From: Streptomyces sporangiiformans
GTDB taxonomy: Bacteria > Actinomycetota > Actinomycetes > Streptomycetales > Streptomycetaceae
Length of the DNA: 48,803 bases
NCBI RefSeq assembly: GCF_005768555.2
Contig: NZ_VCHX02000178.1
Coordinates: 25,544 to 74,346, forward strand
Direction of reading: 5' to 3'
The notes under the pieces are model-generated. The model saw nothing but the letters and a program-made list of their open reading frames with translations, ran no database searches and had not been told where the DNA came from. Positions 41,564 through 48,803 of the stretch are shown here, piece by piece (position 1 is the stretch's first letter; each line of letters begins with the position of its first letter). Made by a program: the position numbers and the translations under genes.

Positions 41564-42613
41564 GTGAAGTTCAGCTACGCCATGCTGCCCGATTACCCCC
41601 TAACGGAGTCACTGGCGTCCATCCGGCTGGCCGACGAACTCGGCTTCCACGCCTGCTACGCCGCCGATGAGACCTGGCACAAGGACTTGTGGCTCCTCTT
41701 CGCGGCGGCCGCCGGCCAGACCAGCCGGATCCGTATGGGCCCGAGCGTCTCCCCGGTGACGCTGCGTGAGCCGACTCTGATCGCCCAGTCCCTGGCCACG
41801 CTCGACGAACTGTCCGGCGGACGCGCGGAGGGTGTGCTGTCCAGCGGCAACTTCGGGCTGCTGGCCCAGTACAAAATCGACTGGGCGCGTACGCGGCCGC
41901 TGTCCCGGGTCAAGGAGGCGCTGCATGTGGCGCGTACCCTGCTGGACGAGGGGGCCATCTCTTACGACGGCGAGTTCTACTCGTACGACGGGCTGTTCAC
42001 CTTCGCCCGGCCGGTCCAGAGCCGGGTGCCGCTGATGCTCGGGGCGATGCGCGGGCCGAAGTCCTTCGAGGCGGCCGGCGAGCTGTCCGACGGATGTCAC
42101 CATGCGCTGAGCTACACGCGCGAGGCCTACGAATACGCGGTGCGGCACATCCAGATCGGAGCCGAGCGTGCGGGCAAGGACTGGCGGACCCTGGACATCG
42201 GGGCGTGGGTCGTCTTCGCGACCGGACCCGACTCCGCGGCCGCCAAGGACGCGGCGCGCAGCATGGTCGGCATCTACGCCTCCTCGATGCCCGAGGAGCA
42301 ACTGCTCCGCAACGGCGTGGACCCCCGCGAACTCAAGCCGATCATCGACGCCATCGCCGCCGGTGATCTGGCCCGGGGCATCGAGCTGACGACGCCGGAC
42401 ATAGCTGAGCGCCTCTCCATAGCGGGCACGCCCGAGGAGTGCCGGGAGAAGATCCAGCGGGAGATCGCTCCCGCCGGCGTGAACCATATGATCTGCGCCA
42501 TCACCGACCGCTCTCTCGTCAAGGCCTTCACCGGCCGCGACCTTCCGGGCGTGGCCGACGTGAACACACAGCTCCGCCTGATCCATGACGGGATCATGCC
42601 GGCGTTCGCGTGA
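41564..42613 (+). CDS. LLM class flavin-dependent (F420/FMN) oxidoreductase
   Basis: A 349-residue TIM-barrel luciferase-like protein: FSYAMLPDYPLTESLASIRLADELGF at the start (broken barrel strand 1 and helix), RIRMGPSVSPVTLREPTLIAQSLATLDELSGGR (typical LLM core), and VPLMLGAMRGPKSFEAAGELSDG. The closest type is the methylene-tetrahydromethanopterin-reductase-like group that uses F420. GTG at 41564 is preferred over the upstream ATG because AAAGGTG lies six bases before it. Substrate unknown; it is not obviously tied to the glycan locus. Confidence 0.85.
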   Translation: MKFSYAMLPDYPLTESLASIRLADELGFHACYAADETWHKDLWLLFAAAAGQTSRIRMGPSVSPVTLREPTLIAQSLATLDELSGGRAEGVLSSGNFGLLAQYKIDWARTRPLSRVKEALHVARTLLDEGAISYDGEFYSYDGLFTFARPVQSRVPLMLGAMRGPKSFEAAGELSDGCHHALSYTREAYEYAVRHIQIGAERAGKDWRTLDIGAWVVFATGPDSAAAKDAARSMVGIYASSMPEEQLLRNGVDPRELKPIIDAIAAGDLARGIELTTPDIAERLSIAGTPEECREKIQREIAPAGVNHMICAITDRSLVKAFTGRDLPGVADVNTQLRLIHDGIMPAFA

Positions 42614-42688
42614 ACTCTTATTGGGCTCGGTTCGCCTCCGGGGCGCTGGAGCCGAGTCTGAACACCGTCCCTTGAGGAGGCACGACGC

Positions 42689-42937
42689 ATGGCCGAACCG
42701 CTCAAGACCTTCGTGGGCGGCGCCGAGGTCGAGGTGCCCAACAGCATCCCCGAGATCCGCGCCGCCCTCCCGGAGGAACGACGCGAGGAGTTCGACCGGG
42801 CCATCAACGCGGCCGGGGTGCACGACATCCACGCCGTCATGCGGCACTGGATGATGGAAGCCGTGCCCGACCCGGAGGCCGAGGCCCTGCTGGAGCGGCT
42901 CGCCGCGGACGAGGCCGAGAGGCGGGGGGTCGCTTGA
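42689..42937 (+). CDS. small antitoxin-like protein (DUF6247-like)
   Basis: An 82-residue acidic protein. The core SIPEIRAALPEERREEFDRAINAA resembles the short Streptomyces DUF6247/antitoxin-type proteins that precede RelE-like genes (from memory). Helical throughout, no membrane segment. It overlaps the next gene by four bases (TTGA), and GAGGAGG precedes the ATG. I read it as the antitoxin of a type II pair. Confidence 0.65.
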   Translation: MAEPLKTFVGGAEVEVPNSIPEIRAALPEERREEFDRAINAAGVHDIHAVMRHWMMEAVPDPEAEALLERLAADEAERRGVA

Positions 42938-43176
42938 GCCACCGCATCAGTTACGCGCCGCCCGCCGACGACACCCTGGCCAAGATGTGGAACGACGAGG
43001 CGTTCAGAGAGGCGATGGCACAGACGGTCGGCCGCGATCCGTACGGGCACGGTTCGACCGCCGTCCGGGGTGAGCGCGACCGCCGTGAGGCGACCGTCGT
43101 CGGCGCCATCGTGCTGTACTACGTCTCCGGTTCCGTGCTGACCGTGACCGTGGTCCGGCTCATTCCCGGGCTGTGA
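42934..43176 (+). CDS. small RelE/ParE-like toxin candidate
   Basis: An 80-residue protein. The C-terminal ATVVGAIVLYYVSGSVLTVTVVRLIP has the beta-strand pattern of the RelE/ParE fold (vxYxVsxxvLtVtVvri), while the N-terminus PPADDTLAKMWNDEAFREAMAQTVGRDPYGHGS has the helical hairpin and the DP-G-S turn of that family. TTG start inside the antitoxin stop, with GGGGGG as ribosome site. A short membrane segment is an alternative reading of the hydrophobic end. Confidence 0.6.
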   Translation: MSHRISYAPPADDTLAKMWNDEAFREAMAQTVGRDPYGHGSTAVRGERDRREATVVGAIVLYYVSGSVLTVTVVRLIPGL

Positions 43177-43195
43177 GGGAGGGGCGGATACGGGA

Positions 43196-43231
43196 CGGCC
43201 GCCCCGGACGCGAGCAAGTCCGGGGCGGCCG
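43196..43231. terminator. GC-rich bidirectional hairpin
   Basis: A perfect 14-bp inverted repeat (43196-43209 and 43218-43231) with an 8-base loop sits between the convergent toxin-like and M4 peptidase genes. No T-tract; typical Streptomyces terminator shape. Confidence 0.75.
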
Positions 43232-43287
43232 CACCAAGAAGAAGAACGAAGAGGAAGCGAACGAGAGACCTGAAGGAACAGCGCAGG

Positions 43288-45003
43288 TCAGTTCACGGAC
43301 ACGGCGCTCCATGCCGCCGCCACCGCGTCGTACTCCGTGCTCCCCGCCCCGTACAGGTCCTTCGCCGCGTTGAGCGTGGCCGTGCGGGCGCCCGCGTACG
43401 TCGTCGAGGACGTCATGTAGACGGTCAGGGCGCGGTACCAGATGGCGCCCAGCTTGTCCTTGCCGATCCCCGTCACCGTCGCGCCGTTGCAGGTGGTGCT
43501 GTTGTGCTGGACGCCGCCGATGCTCTTGGGGCCGCTGCCTTCCGCGAGGAGGTAGGCGAAGTGGTTCGCGACGCCGGACGAGTAGTGCACGTCCATGGTC
43601 CCGACCAACGAGTTCCAGCAGTCCACCGACTTGCCGTCCTTGGAGGGCTGGTCCATGTAGCGGAGGGCGGAGCGGCCGAAGCCGGGCTTCACGATCTTCT
43701 CGCCGATCAGCCAGTCGCCGGGATCGGAGGAGTTGCCGGCGTAGAACTCGACCAGCGTGCCGAAGATGTCGGACGTCGCCTCGTTGAGGCCGCCCGGCTC
43801 GCGCGAATACGTCAGGGCGGCCGTCTTGGACGTCACGCCGTGCGACATCTCGTGGCCCGCCACGTCCAGCGACACCAGCGGGCCGAAGGTCGTGCCGTCA
43901 CCGTCGCCGTACGTCATGCAGAAGCAACTGTCGTCCCAGAAGGCGTTGTTGTACTTGCTGCCGTAGTGCACGCGGTTGTACGAGCCCTTGCCGTCGCCGG
44001 CGATGCCGAGGCGGCCGTGGACCTTCTCGTAGTAGTCCCAGGTGGTGTCGGTGCCGTACTGCGCGTCGACCGCGGCCGTGGCGCGGTCCGAAGCCGACCC
44101 GCTGCCCCAGTGGTTGTCGGCGTCCGTGAAGACGGTGGCGGGGGCGCGGTTCAGGCAGACGACGAGGACACAGCGGTCCGTCTTGTTCTGGGCGTCACCG
44201 GTGTAGGTGTTGCCGCGGGTGGGGTCGGTGAGCTCGTACGCCGATCCGGTGGGCGTCGTCTCCAGCGGGACCTTGCCGCTGTAGAGGGACTGGCCGTCGC
44301 CGGTGGCCGTCTCGATGCTGTCCCAGGCGTCGATCTGCCGGCCGGTGACGGCGTCGGTGAGGAGGACGCGGGCGACCGGGTTCCCGAGCGAGTCCTGGCC
44401 GGCGGCCTCGGTACGCCAGGCCAGCTTGGGGGAGCCGTGGAGGGCGTCGACCACCAGCTGGGGCTTGGCGGTGACCTTGCGGAGCGTCTCGCCGAGGTTC
44501 GCGGTGCGCAGCGCGGCGGCGGCCAGGTCGGCGGCCTTCGGGGCGGGGAGGTCCGGCTCGACGGACGGCACGGAGAGGTCGGCGGAGGTGGCACGGTTCG
44601 CGCCTCGGTAGGCGCCGTCGGGGGACAGATGGACTATGAAGTCGCCGCCGAGGACGGGGAGTTGACGGAACGTACGGTCGTAGCGCACATGCTGGCCGCC
44701 GTCCGCGTCGACGATCACGTCACGGACCTTGGTCTCCTGCGCGGAGGTGAGACCCAGGCGAGCGGCCTGGTCCAGCAGCGCCGACGTCGCGTTGTCGATG
44801 GCGGTGCTCCTGGTCGGCCTGTCGGCCGTCACCGCGGGCGGGGCCACTGCGCCCGCCAGCAGGGTGATGGCCGCCGCGGACATGCCGACGGTGGCGAGGT
44901 GCGAGCGTCGGAAACCTCCGGTACCGCGGAGACTTCCGGTGCCTCGGAAGCCCCCGGTACCTCGGATGCCTGGAACTTGCTGCCGTATCCGAATCCGACT
45001 CAT
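43288..45003 (-). CDS. secreted M4 family (thermolysin-like) metallopeptidase
   Basis: A 571-residue preproenzyme. Long basic N-terminus with three 6-residue repeats (14-31), signal helix (about 38-58), FTP and PepSY propeptide domains (about 75-250), then the catalytic domain: zinc motif HEMSH (384-388), third ligand E408 in GGLNEATSD, and HYSSGVANHFAYLL. It is exported as an inactive zymogen and degrades proteins outside the cell. Overall length is normal for Streptomyces neutral proteases. GAGGAGA precedes the ATG. A 14-bp palindrome lies 115 bases upstream and may be its operator. Confidence 0.95.
   Translation of the reverse strand: MSRIRIRQQVPGIRGTGGFRGTGSLRGTGGFRRSHLATVGMSAAAITLLAGAVAPPAVTADRPTRSTAIDNATSALLDQAARLGLTSAQETKVRDVIVDADGGQHVRYDRTFRQLPVLGGDFIVHLSPDGAYRGANRATSADLSVPSVEPDLPAPKAADLAAAALRTANLGETLRKVTAKPQLVVDALHGSPKLAWRTEAAGQDSLGNPVARVLLTDAVTGRQIDAWDSIETATGDGQSLYSGKVPLETTPTGSAYELTDPTRGNTYTGDAQNKTDRCVLVVCLNRAPATVFTDADNHWGSGSASDRATAAVDAQYGTDTTWDYYEKVHGRLGIAGDGKGSYNRVHYGSKYNNAFWDDSCFCMTYGDGDGTTFGPLVSLDVAGHEMSHGVTSKTAALTYSREPGGLNEATSDIFGTLVEFYAGNSSDPGDWLIGEKIVKPGFGRSALRYMDQPSKDGKSVDCWNSLVGTMDVHYSSGVANHFAYLLAEGSGPKSIGGVQHNSTTCNGATVTGIGKDKLGAIWYRALTVYMTSSTTYAGARTATLNAAKDLYGAGSTEYDAVAAAWSAVSVN
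44911..44964 (-). repeat. 18-bp tandem repeats in the peptidase N-terminal region
   Basis: Three in-frame 18-bp units encode RGTGGF-RGTGSL-RGTGGF (residues 14-31), extending the positively charged n-region ahead of the signal helix. The third positions vary between units. Confidence 0.85.
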
Positions 45004-45117
45004 TGATCTCCTCGGGACGACGCGCGGAACGCGTGGGGGAGCGGGTGGGGGGCATGCGTGGGGCGTGGGGGTGGCATGCCTGGTGAGGGGGGCGGCGTCC
45101 GCTCAGTTCTAGGGGGC

Positions 45118-45131
45118 CATGACATGTCATG
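45118..45131. promoter_or_regulatory. 14-bp perfect palindrome, candidate operator
   Basis: CATGACATGTCATG is a perfect inverted repeat in the 200-base gap between the M4 peptidase gene (minus) and cutA (plus). It lies 115 bases before the peptidase ATG and 74 before cutA, in promoter position for both. No regulator is assigned. Confidence 0.5.
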
Positions 45132-45204
45132 TCCATAGCGGTTACCGGTGGGTTATGTGAGGGGTGAGAATCGTTTCTGCAAAGGCCTGGAAAGGAGATC
45201 GATC

Positions 45205-45531
45205 ATGACCGTGGCCGACTGGCTCACCGTCCTGACCACGACTGACGCCCCGGAGAAGGCGGAGGCACTCGCGCGCGGCGCGGTCGCGGCGCGTGTTGCC
45301 GCCTGTGCGCAGATCTCCGGGCCGGTCGTGTCCGTCTACCGCTGGAAGGGGGAGATCGAGACCGCGTCCGAATGGCAGGTGTCGTTCAAGACGACGGGGA
45401 CGCGGTACGCGGAGCTGGAGACGTATCTGCGCCGGGAGCACGACTACGAGACACCCGAGATCATCGCCACGCCGGTGGACCGGGGGAGCCGGGAGTATCT
45501 GGAGTGGCTGGAGCGGGAGACGGCAGGGTGA
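45205..45531 (+). CDS. cutA: divalent-cation tolerance protein CutA
   Basis: A 108-residue CutA1 protein of normal length with core LTTTDAPEKAEALARGAVAARVAACAQI, VYRWKGEIETASEWQVSFKTT, and the C-terminal ETPEIIATPVDRGSREYLEWL. CutA1 forms very stable trimers and is linked to metal tolerance; its molecular role is unsettled. AAAGGAG precedes ATG 45205. Its stop overlaps the start of the next gene (GTGA). Confidence 0.93.
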   Translation: MTVADWLTVLTTTDAPEKAEALARGAVAARVAACAQISGPVVSVYRWKGEIETASEWQVSFKTTGTRYAELETYLRREHDYETPEIIATPVDRGSREYLEWLERETAG

Positions 45532-45944
45532 GGCGGTTGCCCTTCTTCGTGTACGGCACCCTGCGTCCAGGCGAGCACAACCACGACCTCTTCCTGCTCG
45601 GCCGCACCGAGTCCGAGGTGCCGGGGCGGCTCTCGGGCGCGGTGCTGTACGAGGGGCCCGGCTATCCGTACGCCGTCGAGGAGCCCGGTGGTGTGGTGTG
45701 CGGGGAGCTGGTCACCGCCGTGCCGGAGCAGTACGGCCCACTCCTCGCCGCCCTCGACCGATTGGAGGACTACGCGGCGGGCGATCCCGGCAACGTCTAC
45801 GAGCGCGTGGCCCGGGACGTGGCCCGCCCGGACGGCACCCGCGTCCACGCCTGGGTGTACGTGGCCGCGCCCGCCGTCGCCGCGCGTCTGCGGGCGCGCG
45901 GCAAGCTGATCGAGGGCGGGGACTGGCGGCTGCGGGGCGTCTGA
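45528..45944 (+). CDS. gamma-glutamylcyclotransferase family protein
   Basis: A 138-residue GGCT-fold protein: FFVYGTLRPGEHNH (substrate loop YGTLRPG, residues 9-15) and general-base glutamate E80 in LDRLEDY. GGCT/GGACT enzymes release 5-oxoproline from gamma-glutamyl amines or peptides in the cytoplasm. GTG at 45528 overlaps the cutA stop, so the two are co-translated. AIG2-like function cannot be excluded. Confidence 0.9.
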   Translation: MRRLPFFVYGTLRPGEHNHDLFLLGRTESEVPGRLSGAVLYEGPGYPYAVEEPGGVVCGELVTAVPEQYGPLLAALDRLEDYAAGDPGNVYERVARDVARPDGTRVHAWVYVAAPAVAARLRARGKLIEGGDWRLRGV

Positions 45945-45979
45945 GGGCGACTTGACCCCGACGGGGCGTACACCTCCGG

Positions 45980-47506
45980 CTAGCCGCCGCTCCCGCGCCG
46001 TCGGCGGATCACGAGAAGCGCCGCGCCCGCCACCGACACCGCTCCGGCGCAGGAGACCCAGACCATGGGGCCCGGGCCCGAGCCGTCCGCCGGAGGTGCG
46101 GCCGAGGCGGTGTCAGGTGCGGAGCCGGTCGCCCGCAGCTGAACGGGCGCCTTGTCGTTGCCGGACTTCGGGTCCTTGGCCGGTGTGTTGTCCGCATGCT
46201 TGTAGGGCGCCATGGACACGGCCACGCTTCCCGGGCGGTCGTCCTTGTCCACGATGCGCAGCGTGAACTCGAAGAAGTTGTCCTTGCCGACCTGGCCGTG
46301 CCGGGTGCAGGCGTAGTGGCGCCCGCCGTCCTTCGTCAGGCACTCCTGGTCGAACATCTCCTCTTCCAGCTCCGGGTCGTACGGTGCCTTCACCACTTTC
46401 GCCCCGGGCGGGACGGTGAACACGGCGCGGACGTCCGCGGTGTGCGGTTCGGCGGGACCGTTGTTGCGGAAGCCGATACGGATGCGATGTTCGGTGCCCA
46501 CATCTCCGCGTACCCAGGCTCCGAAGGCCTGGAGGTCGGCAGTGTTGCGGACCGGCACCTCCATGTCCGCGAGCTCGTCCAGCGTCGTGGTGAAGGTCGC
46601 CCCGGCACCGTTGCCCGGGTCTTCGGTGAGAGTGAGAGGTGGCGCCGTGCCCCGTGTGCTCCCGCCGGGCGGCAGACCGCGGTACAACCCGGCGCGGTAG
46701 GCCCAGGCACCGTAGGTGAGCCGGGCGTCGAGCGCGTCGCCGCCCGTCTTCAGGCGCTGGGTGGGGGAGACCCGGACCGTCTTGCCCGGGGCGATCTCGG
46801 CGTCGGGAAGCCGGCACAGGGCGACGCTGCCGCCGTCGGCGTAACGGCAGTTGGAGTGCCGGACCGTCGGGGCCAGATCTCCGTTTCCCTCCAGATAGAC
46901 CTCGACACCGCGGGCCGGGACATCGCCGATGTTGCGGATCAGGATCGGCGCGTCGAAAACCTCACCCACGGCCTTCGGCCCGACGCGGCCGGCCGTGTTC
47001 ACCCGCAGCTCCGGCCGTCCGGCGATCACGGTCAGACTGCCCTTGACGGTGGGCAGGCCCGGCGTCTCGAGGGTGTACCGCAGCACACCCGAGTCGCCGG
47101 GGCGGGCGCCGGGCGCGGGCTTGACCCTGAGCTCCTGCCGCGAGTTGAGCCGTGTCGAGCAGACGAAGACCGGCTTGCGCGGCTTGCAGCCGTCGGCTCC
47201 CGCCGGGATGGTCGCGACCCCCTCGATTCCCGTGACGTCGACGGTCAGTCGGGCCGGCTGTTCCGGGCCGTCATGGTCGAAGGCCAACGAGAGCACATCG
47301 GAACTGGGCCGTGCGGTCTTCGGATGGAGCGACGCGTAGAAGTACTCCGGGCTGACATCGCGTGGCCCGCGCTCCGCCGCCGCGGCGGCCCCGCCCGGGC
47401 CCGGGACTCCGGCCGCCGCGCCCGCCGCGAGGACGAGCGCACAGAACACTCGCAGCGGCGCACGCCACACACAGAGGTAGCGGTGTCTGCCCCGTATGAC
47501 GGCCAT
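45980..47506 (-). CDS. secreted, C-terminally membrane-anchored protein of unknown function
   Basis: A 508-residue protein with an N-terminal signal helix (APLRVFCALVLAAGAAAGV, about residues 15-33), several Ig-like/DUF11-type beta modules (VEVYLEGNGDLA and IRIGFRNNGPAEPHTADVRAVF are typical strands), and a C-terminal helix (VWVSCAGAVSVAGAALLVI) followed by RRRRGSGG. Cys pairs (CKPRKPVFVC, CRYADGG...LC, CLTKDGGRHYAC) suggest disulfides. No enzyme motif. The start at 47506 is the ATG nearest the signal helix; no ribosome site is visible, and 47524 is an alternative. Confidence 0.82.
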   Translation of the reverse strand: MAVIRGRHRYLCVWRAPLRVFCALVLAAGAAAGVPGPGGAAAAAERGPRDVSPEYFYASLHPKTARPSSDVLSLAFDHDGPEQPARLTVDVTGIEGVATIPAGADGCKPRKPVFVCSTRLNSRQELRVKPAPGARPGDSGVLRYTLETPGLPTVKGSLTVIAGRPELRVNTAGRVGPKAVGEVFDAPILIRNIGDVPARGVEVYLEGNGDLAPTVRHSNCRYADGGSVALCRLPDAEIAPGKTVRVSPTQRLKTGGDALDARLTYGAWAYRAGLYRGLPPGGSTRGTAPPLTLTEDPGNGAGATFTTTLDELADMEVPVRNTADLQAFGAWVRGDVGTEHRIRIGFRNNGPAEPHTADVRAVFTVPPGAKVVKAPYDPELEEEMFDQECLTKDGGRHYACTRHGQVGKDNFFEFTLRIVDKDDRPGSVAVSMAPYKHADNTPAKDPKSGNDKAPVQLRATGSAPDTASAAPPADGSGPGPMVWVSCAGAVSVAGAALLVIRRRRGSGG

Positions 47507-47674
47507 ACGCGGATTCTGCCGCATCCCGGACGCGGCGAAAATCGGCCACTCGCAAACCCGTGATCGCCGGCGGGTGCCTTCCTGATTCGACCGCAAGCAC
47601 CGGCGGATCGAGTGCCGGTGACCCTACGTTGTAGGCCTGAGGCAAACCATGGTTCCGCACAAGGAGGCTGTCCG

Positions 47675-48490
47675 GTGACGCAGGACTCGTCCGGCCCTGA
47701 CACGGTGGCGTTAGCGAAGATCGACTCGGCGGTGCCGCATTCGGCCCGGATCTGGAACTACTGGCTGGGGGGCAAGGACAACTACCCGGTCGACGAGGCG
47801 GCGGGCGAGGCGTTCCGCGAAGTCTTCCCCGGCATCACCGATCTCGCCCGCGGCTCGCGGGCCTTCCTCGGCCGTGCCGTGCGCCACCTGGCCGGTGAGG
47901 CCGGGGTTCGCCAGTTCCTCGACATCGGTACGGGGCTGCCGACGGCGGACAACACCCATGAGATCGCCCAGCGGATGGCTCCCGACGCCCGCATCGTGTA
48001 CGTGGACAACGACCCTCTGGTCCTGGCCCATGCCAAGGCGTTGCTCACCGGCACCCGCGAGGGGGTGACCGACTACGTCGACGCGGATCTGCACGATCCG
48101 GGCACCGTGCTGCGTGAAGCGGCCAGGACGCTGGACTTCACACAGCCGGTCGCGCTCACGCTGATGCAGGTCAGTGGGCACATCGCGGACTACGACGAGG
48201 CGCGGGCCATCGTCTCTGCGCTGATGGGGGCGCTGCCCTCCGGGAGCTACTTCGCGTTCAACGACAGCGTGGACACCAACAAGGCCAACGTCGAAGCCAC
48301 GCGGCTCTACAACGAGAGCGGGGCGGCTCCGTACTACTTGCGCAGCCCGCAGCAACTCGTCGGCTTCTTTGACGGCCTGGAGTTGCTGGAGCCCGGCGTC
48401 GTCCCCATCGCCGACTGGCGCCCCGATCCCGCGACTGCCGACACCCCGACCGAAGTAATCGCCATGGGCGGCGTGGCCCGTAAGCCGTAG
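47675..48490 (+). CDS. DUF574-type SAM-dependent methyltransferase
   Basis: A 271-residue protein of the large Streptomyces DUF574 (PF04672) methyltransferase family: PHSARIWNYWLGGKDNYPVD near the start, SAM motif QFLDIGTGLPTADNTHEIAQ, then VYVDNDPLVLAHAKALL and GSYFAFNDSVD. Substrates of the family are mostly unknown. GTG at 47675 lies seven bases after a near-perfect AAGGAGG. Confidence 0.92.
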   Translation: MTQDSSGPDTVALAKIDSAVPHSARIWNYWLGGKDNYPVDEAAGEAFREVFPGITDLARGSRAFLGRAVRHLAGEAGVRQFLDIGTGLPTADNTHEIAQRMAPDARIVYVDNDPLVLAHAKALLTGTREGVTDYVDADLHDPGTVLREAARTLDFTQPVALTLMQVSGHIADYDEARAIVSALMGALPSGSYFAFNDSVDTNKANVEATRLYNESGAAPYYLRSPQQLVGFFDGLELLEPGVVPIADWRPDPATADTPTEVIAMGGVARKP

Positions 48491-48803
48491 GGCGGTGCCG
48501 GGAGTGCTGCGGGTGGGTAGGGGGCGGTTTTTTCTTCCCCAACCCCACCCCTTCCCGAAACAGGGGGCTGCGCCCCCAGGCCCCCCATCGCTCGCACTTC
48601 GGCTGCGGGCCGGCCGTGGCTGGTCGCGCAGTTCCCCGCGCCCCTGACGGGCGCGTCCCGCTCAGGCTCAGTTCCCCAGTGGCCCCTGGAGGGGCGCACC
48701 CCCACGCTCCCGCAGTTGGCCACCGGCGGGAGGGGTCGTGTGCCGGTGCGTCATCGCCCGTCGCGTAGGGCTTGTCTCAGGAAACCCGCACGCTGTACCA
48801 ACA
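48491..48803. repeat. intergenic sequence of a Streptomyces-wide repeated kind
   Basis: The run-off after the methyltransferase gene holds a T6 tract (48528-48533), the hairpin GGGGGC-TGC-GCCCCC (48563-48577) and the phrase GCTGGTCGCGCAGTTCCCCGCGCCCCTGACGGG, which I recognise as frequent in Streptomyces intergenic regions (memory, not searched). No convincing gene. The final bases are the window edge. Confidence 0.6.

Noticed and set aside
1..48803. CRISPR arrays, tRNA or rRNA genes, prophage or plasmid functions
   Set aside because: No regularly spaced repeats with unique spacers, no cloverleaf or rRNA sequence recognised, and no phage, integrase or replication genes found.

Overview
The window is high-GC actinobacterial DNA, almost certainly Streptomyces. 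It has strong GC bias at third codon positions, frequent GTG/TTG starts, 4-base translational overlaps, a GlnR-type box before the nitrite reductase genes, a SoxR-type box before an FMN reductase gene, and a class F sortase. The order nirD-nirB, sortase, SoxR-boxed FMN reductase resembles the S. coelicolor SCO2478-SCO2487 neighbourhood (from memory, not searched). About 39 protein genes are supported. I see no rRNA, tRNA, CRISPR array or transposase.

Left flank (1-8032): a minus-strand assimilatory nitrite reductase operon (FAD/NAD(P) oxidoreductase, nirB, nirD) under a GlnR-like operator and apparently leaderless; a short remnant resembling a sensor-kinase N-terminus; a TauE/SafE transporter; a class F sortase beside a surface protein with a charged repetitive linker; and a flavin reductase with a SoxR box placed as expected in a leaderless promoter.

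Centre (8175-41256): a ~33 kb surface-glycopolymer locus. It encodes four steps expected for a UDP-2,3-diacetamido-2,3-dideoxy-hexuronic acid (WbpA/B/E/D-type enzymes), an acyltransferase, a WbpS-like asparagine-synthetase homologue lacking the glutaminase Cys, three GT4 and one GT2 glycosyltransferases, two orphan 'half-GT' proteins, and a six-gene minus-strand operon with three GT2-TagF (CDP-polyol phosphotransferase) fusions, two AftB-like GT-C membrane enzymes and a methyltransferase. No polymer exporter, flippase or LCP ligase is in the window, so those must lie elsewhere.

Inside this locus lies the most unusual material: two inverted, paralogous two-gene cassettes (11578-14084 plus strand; 25407-27952 minus strand). 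Each has a 673-residue tachylectin-like propeller fused to an N,N-dimethylformamidase beta-subunit-like domain, with no signal peptide, followed by a small twin-arginine-signal protein rich in paired cysteines. A third small Cys protein and a stand-alone secreted tachylectin-like propeller sit between. I propose that the small Tat proteins carry the signal-less enzyme out by co-export, as MelC1 does for tyrosinase MelC2 in Streptomyces. This is inference.

Right flank (41564-48803): an LLM-class (F420/FMN) oxidoreductase, a toxin-antitoxin-like pair, a secreted M4 metallopeptidase with a 14-bp palindrome upstream, cutA overlapping a gamma-glutamylcyclotransferase gene, a secreted membrane-anchored protein of unknown role, a DUF574-type SAM methyltransferase, and an intergenic sequence of a kind common in Streptomyces at the right edge.
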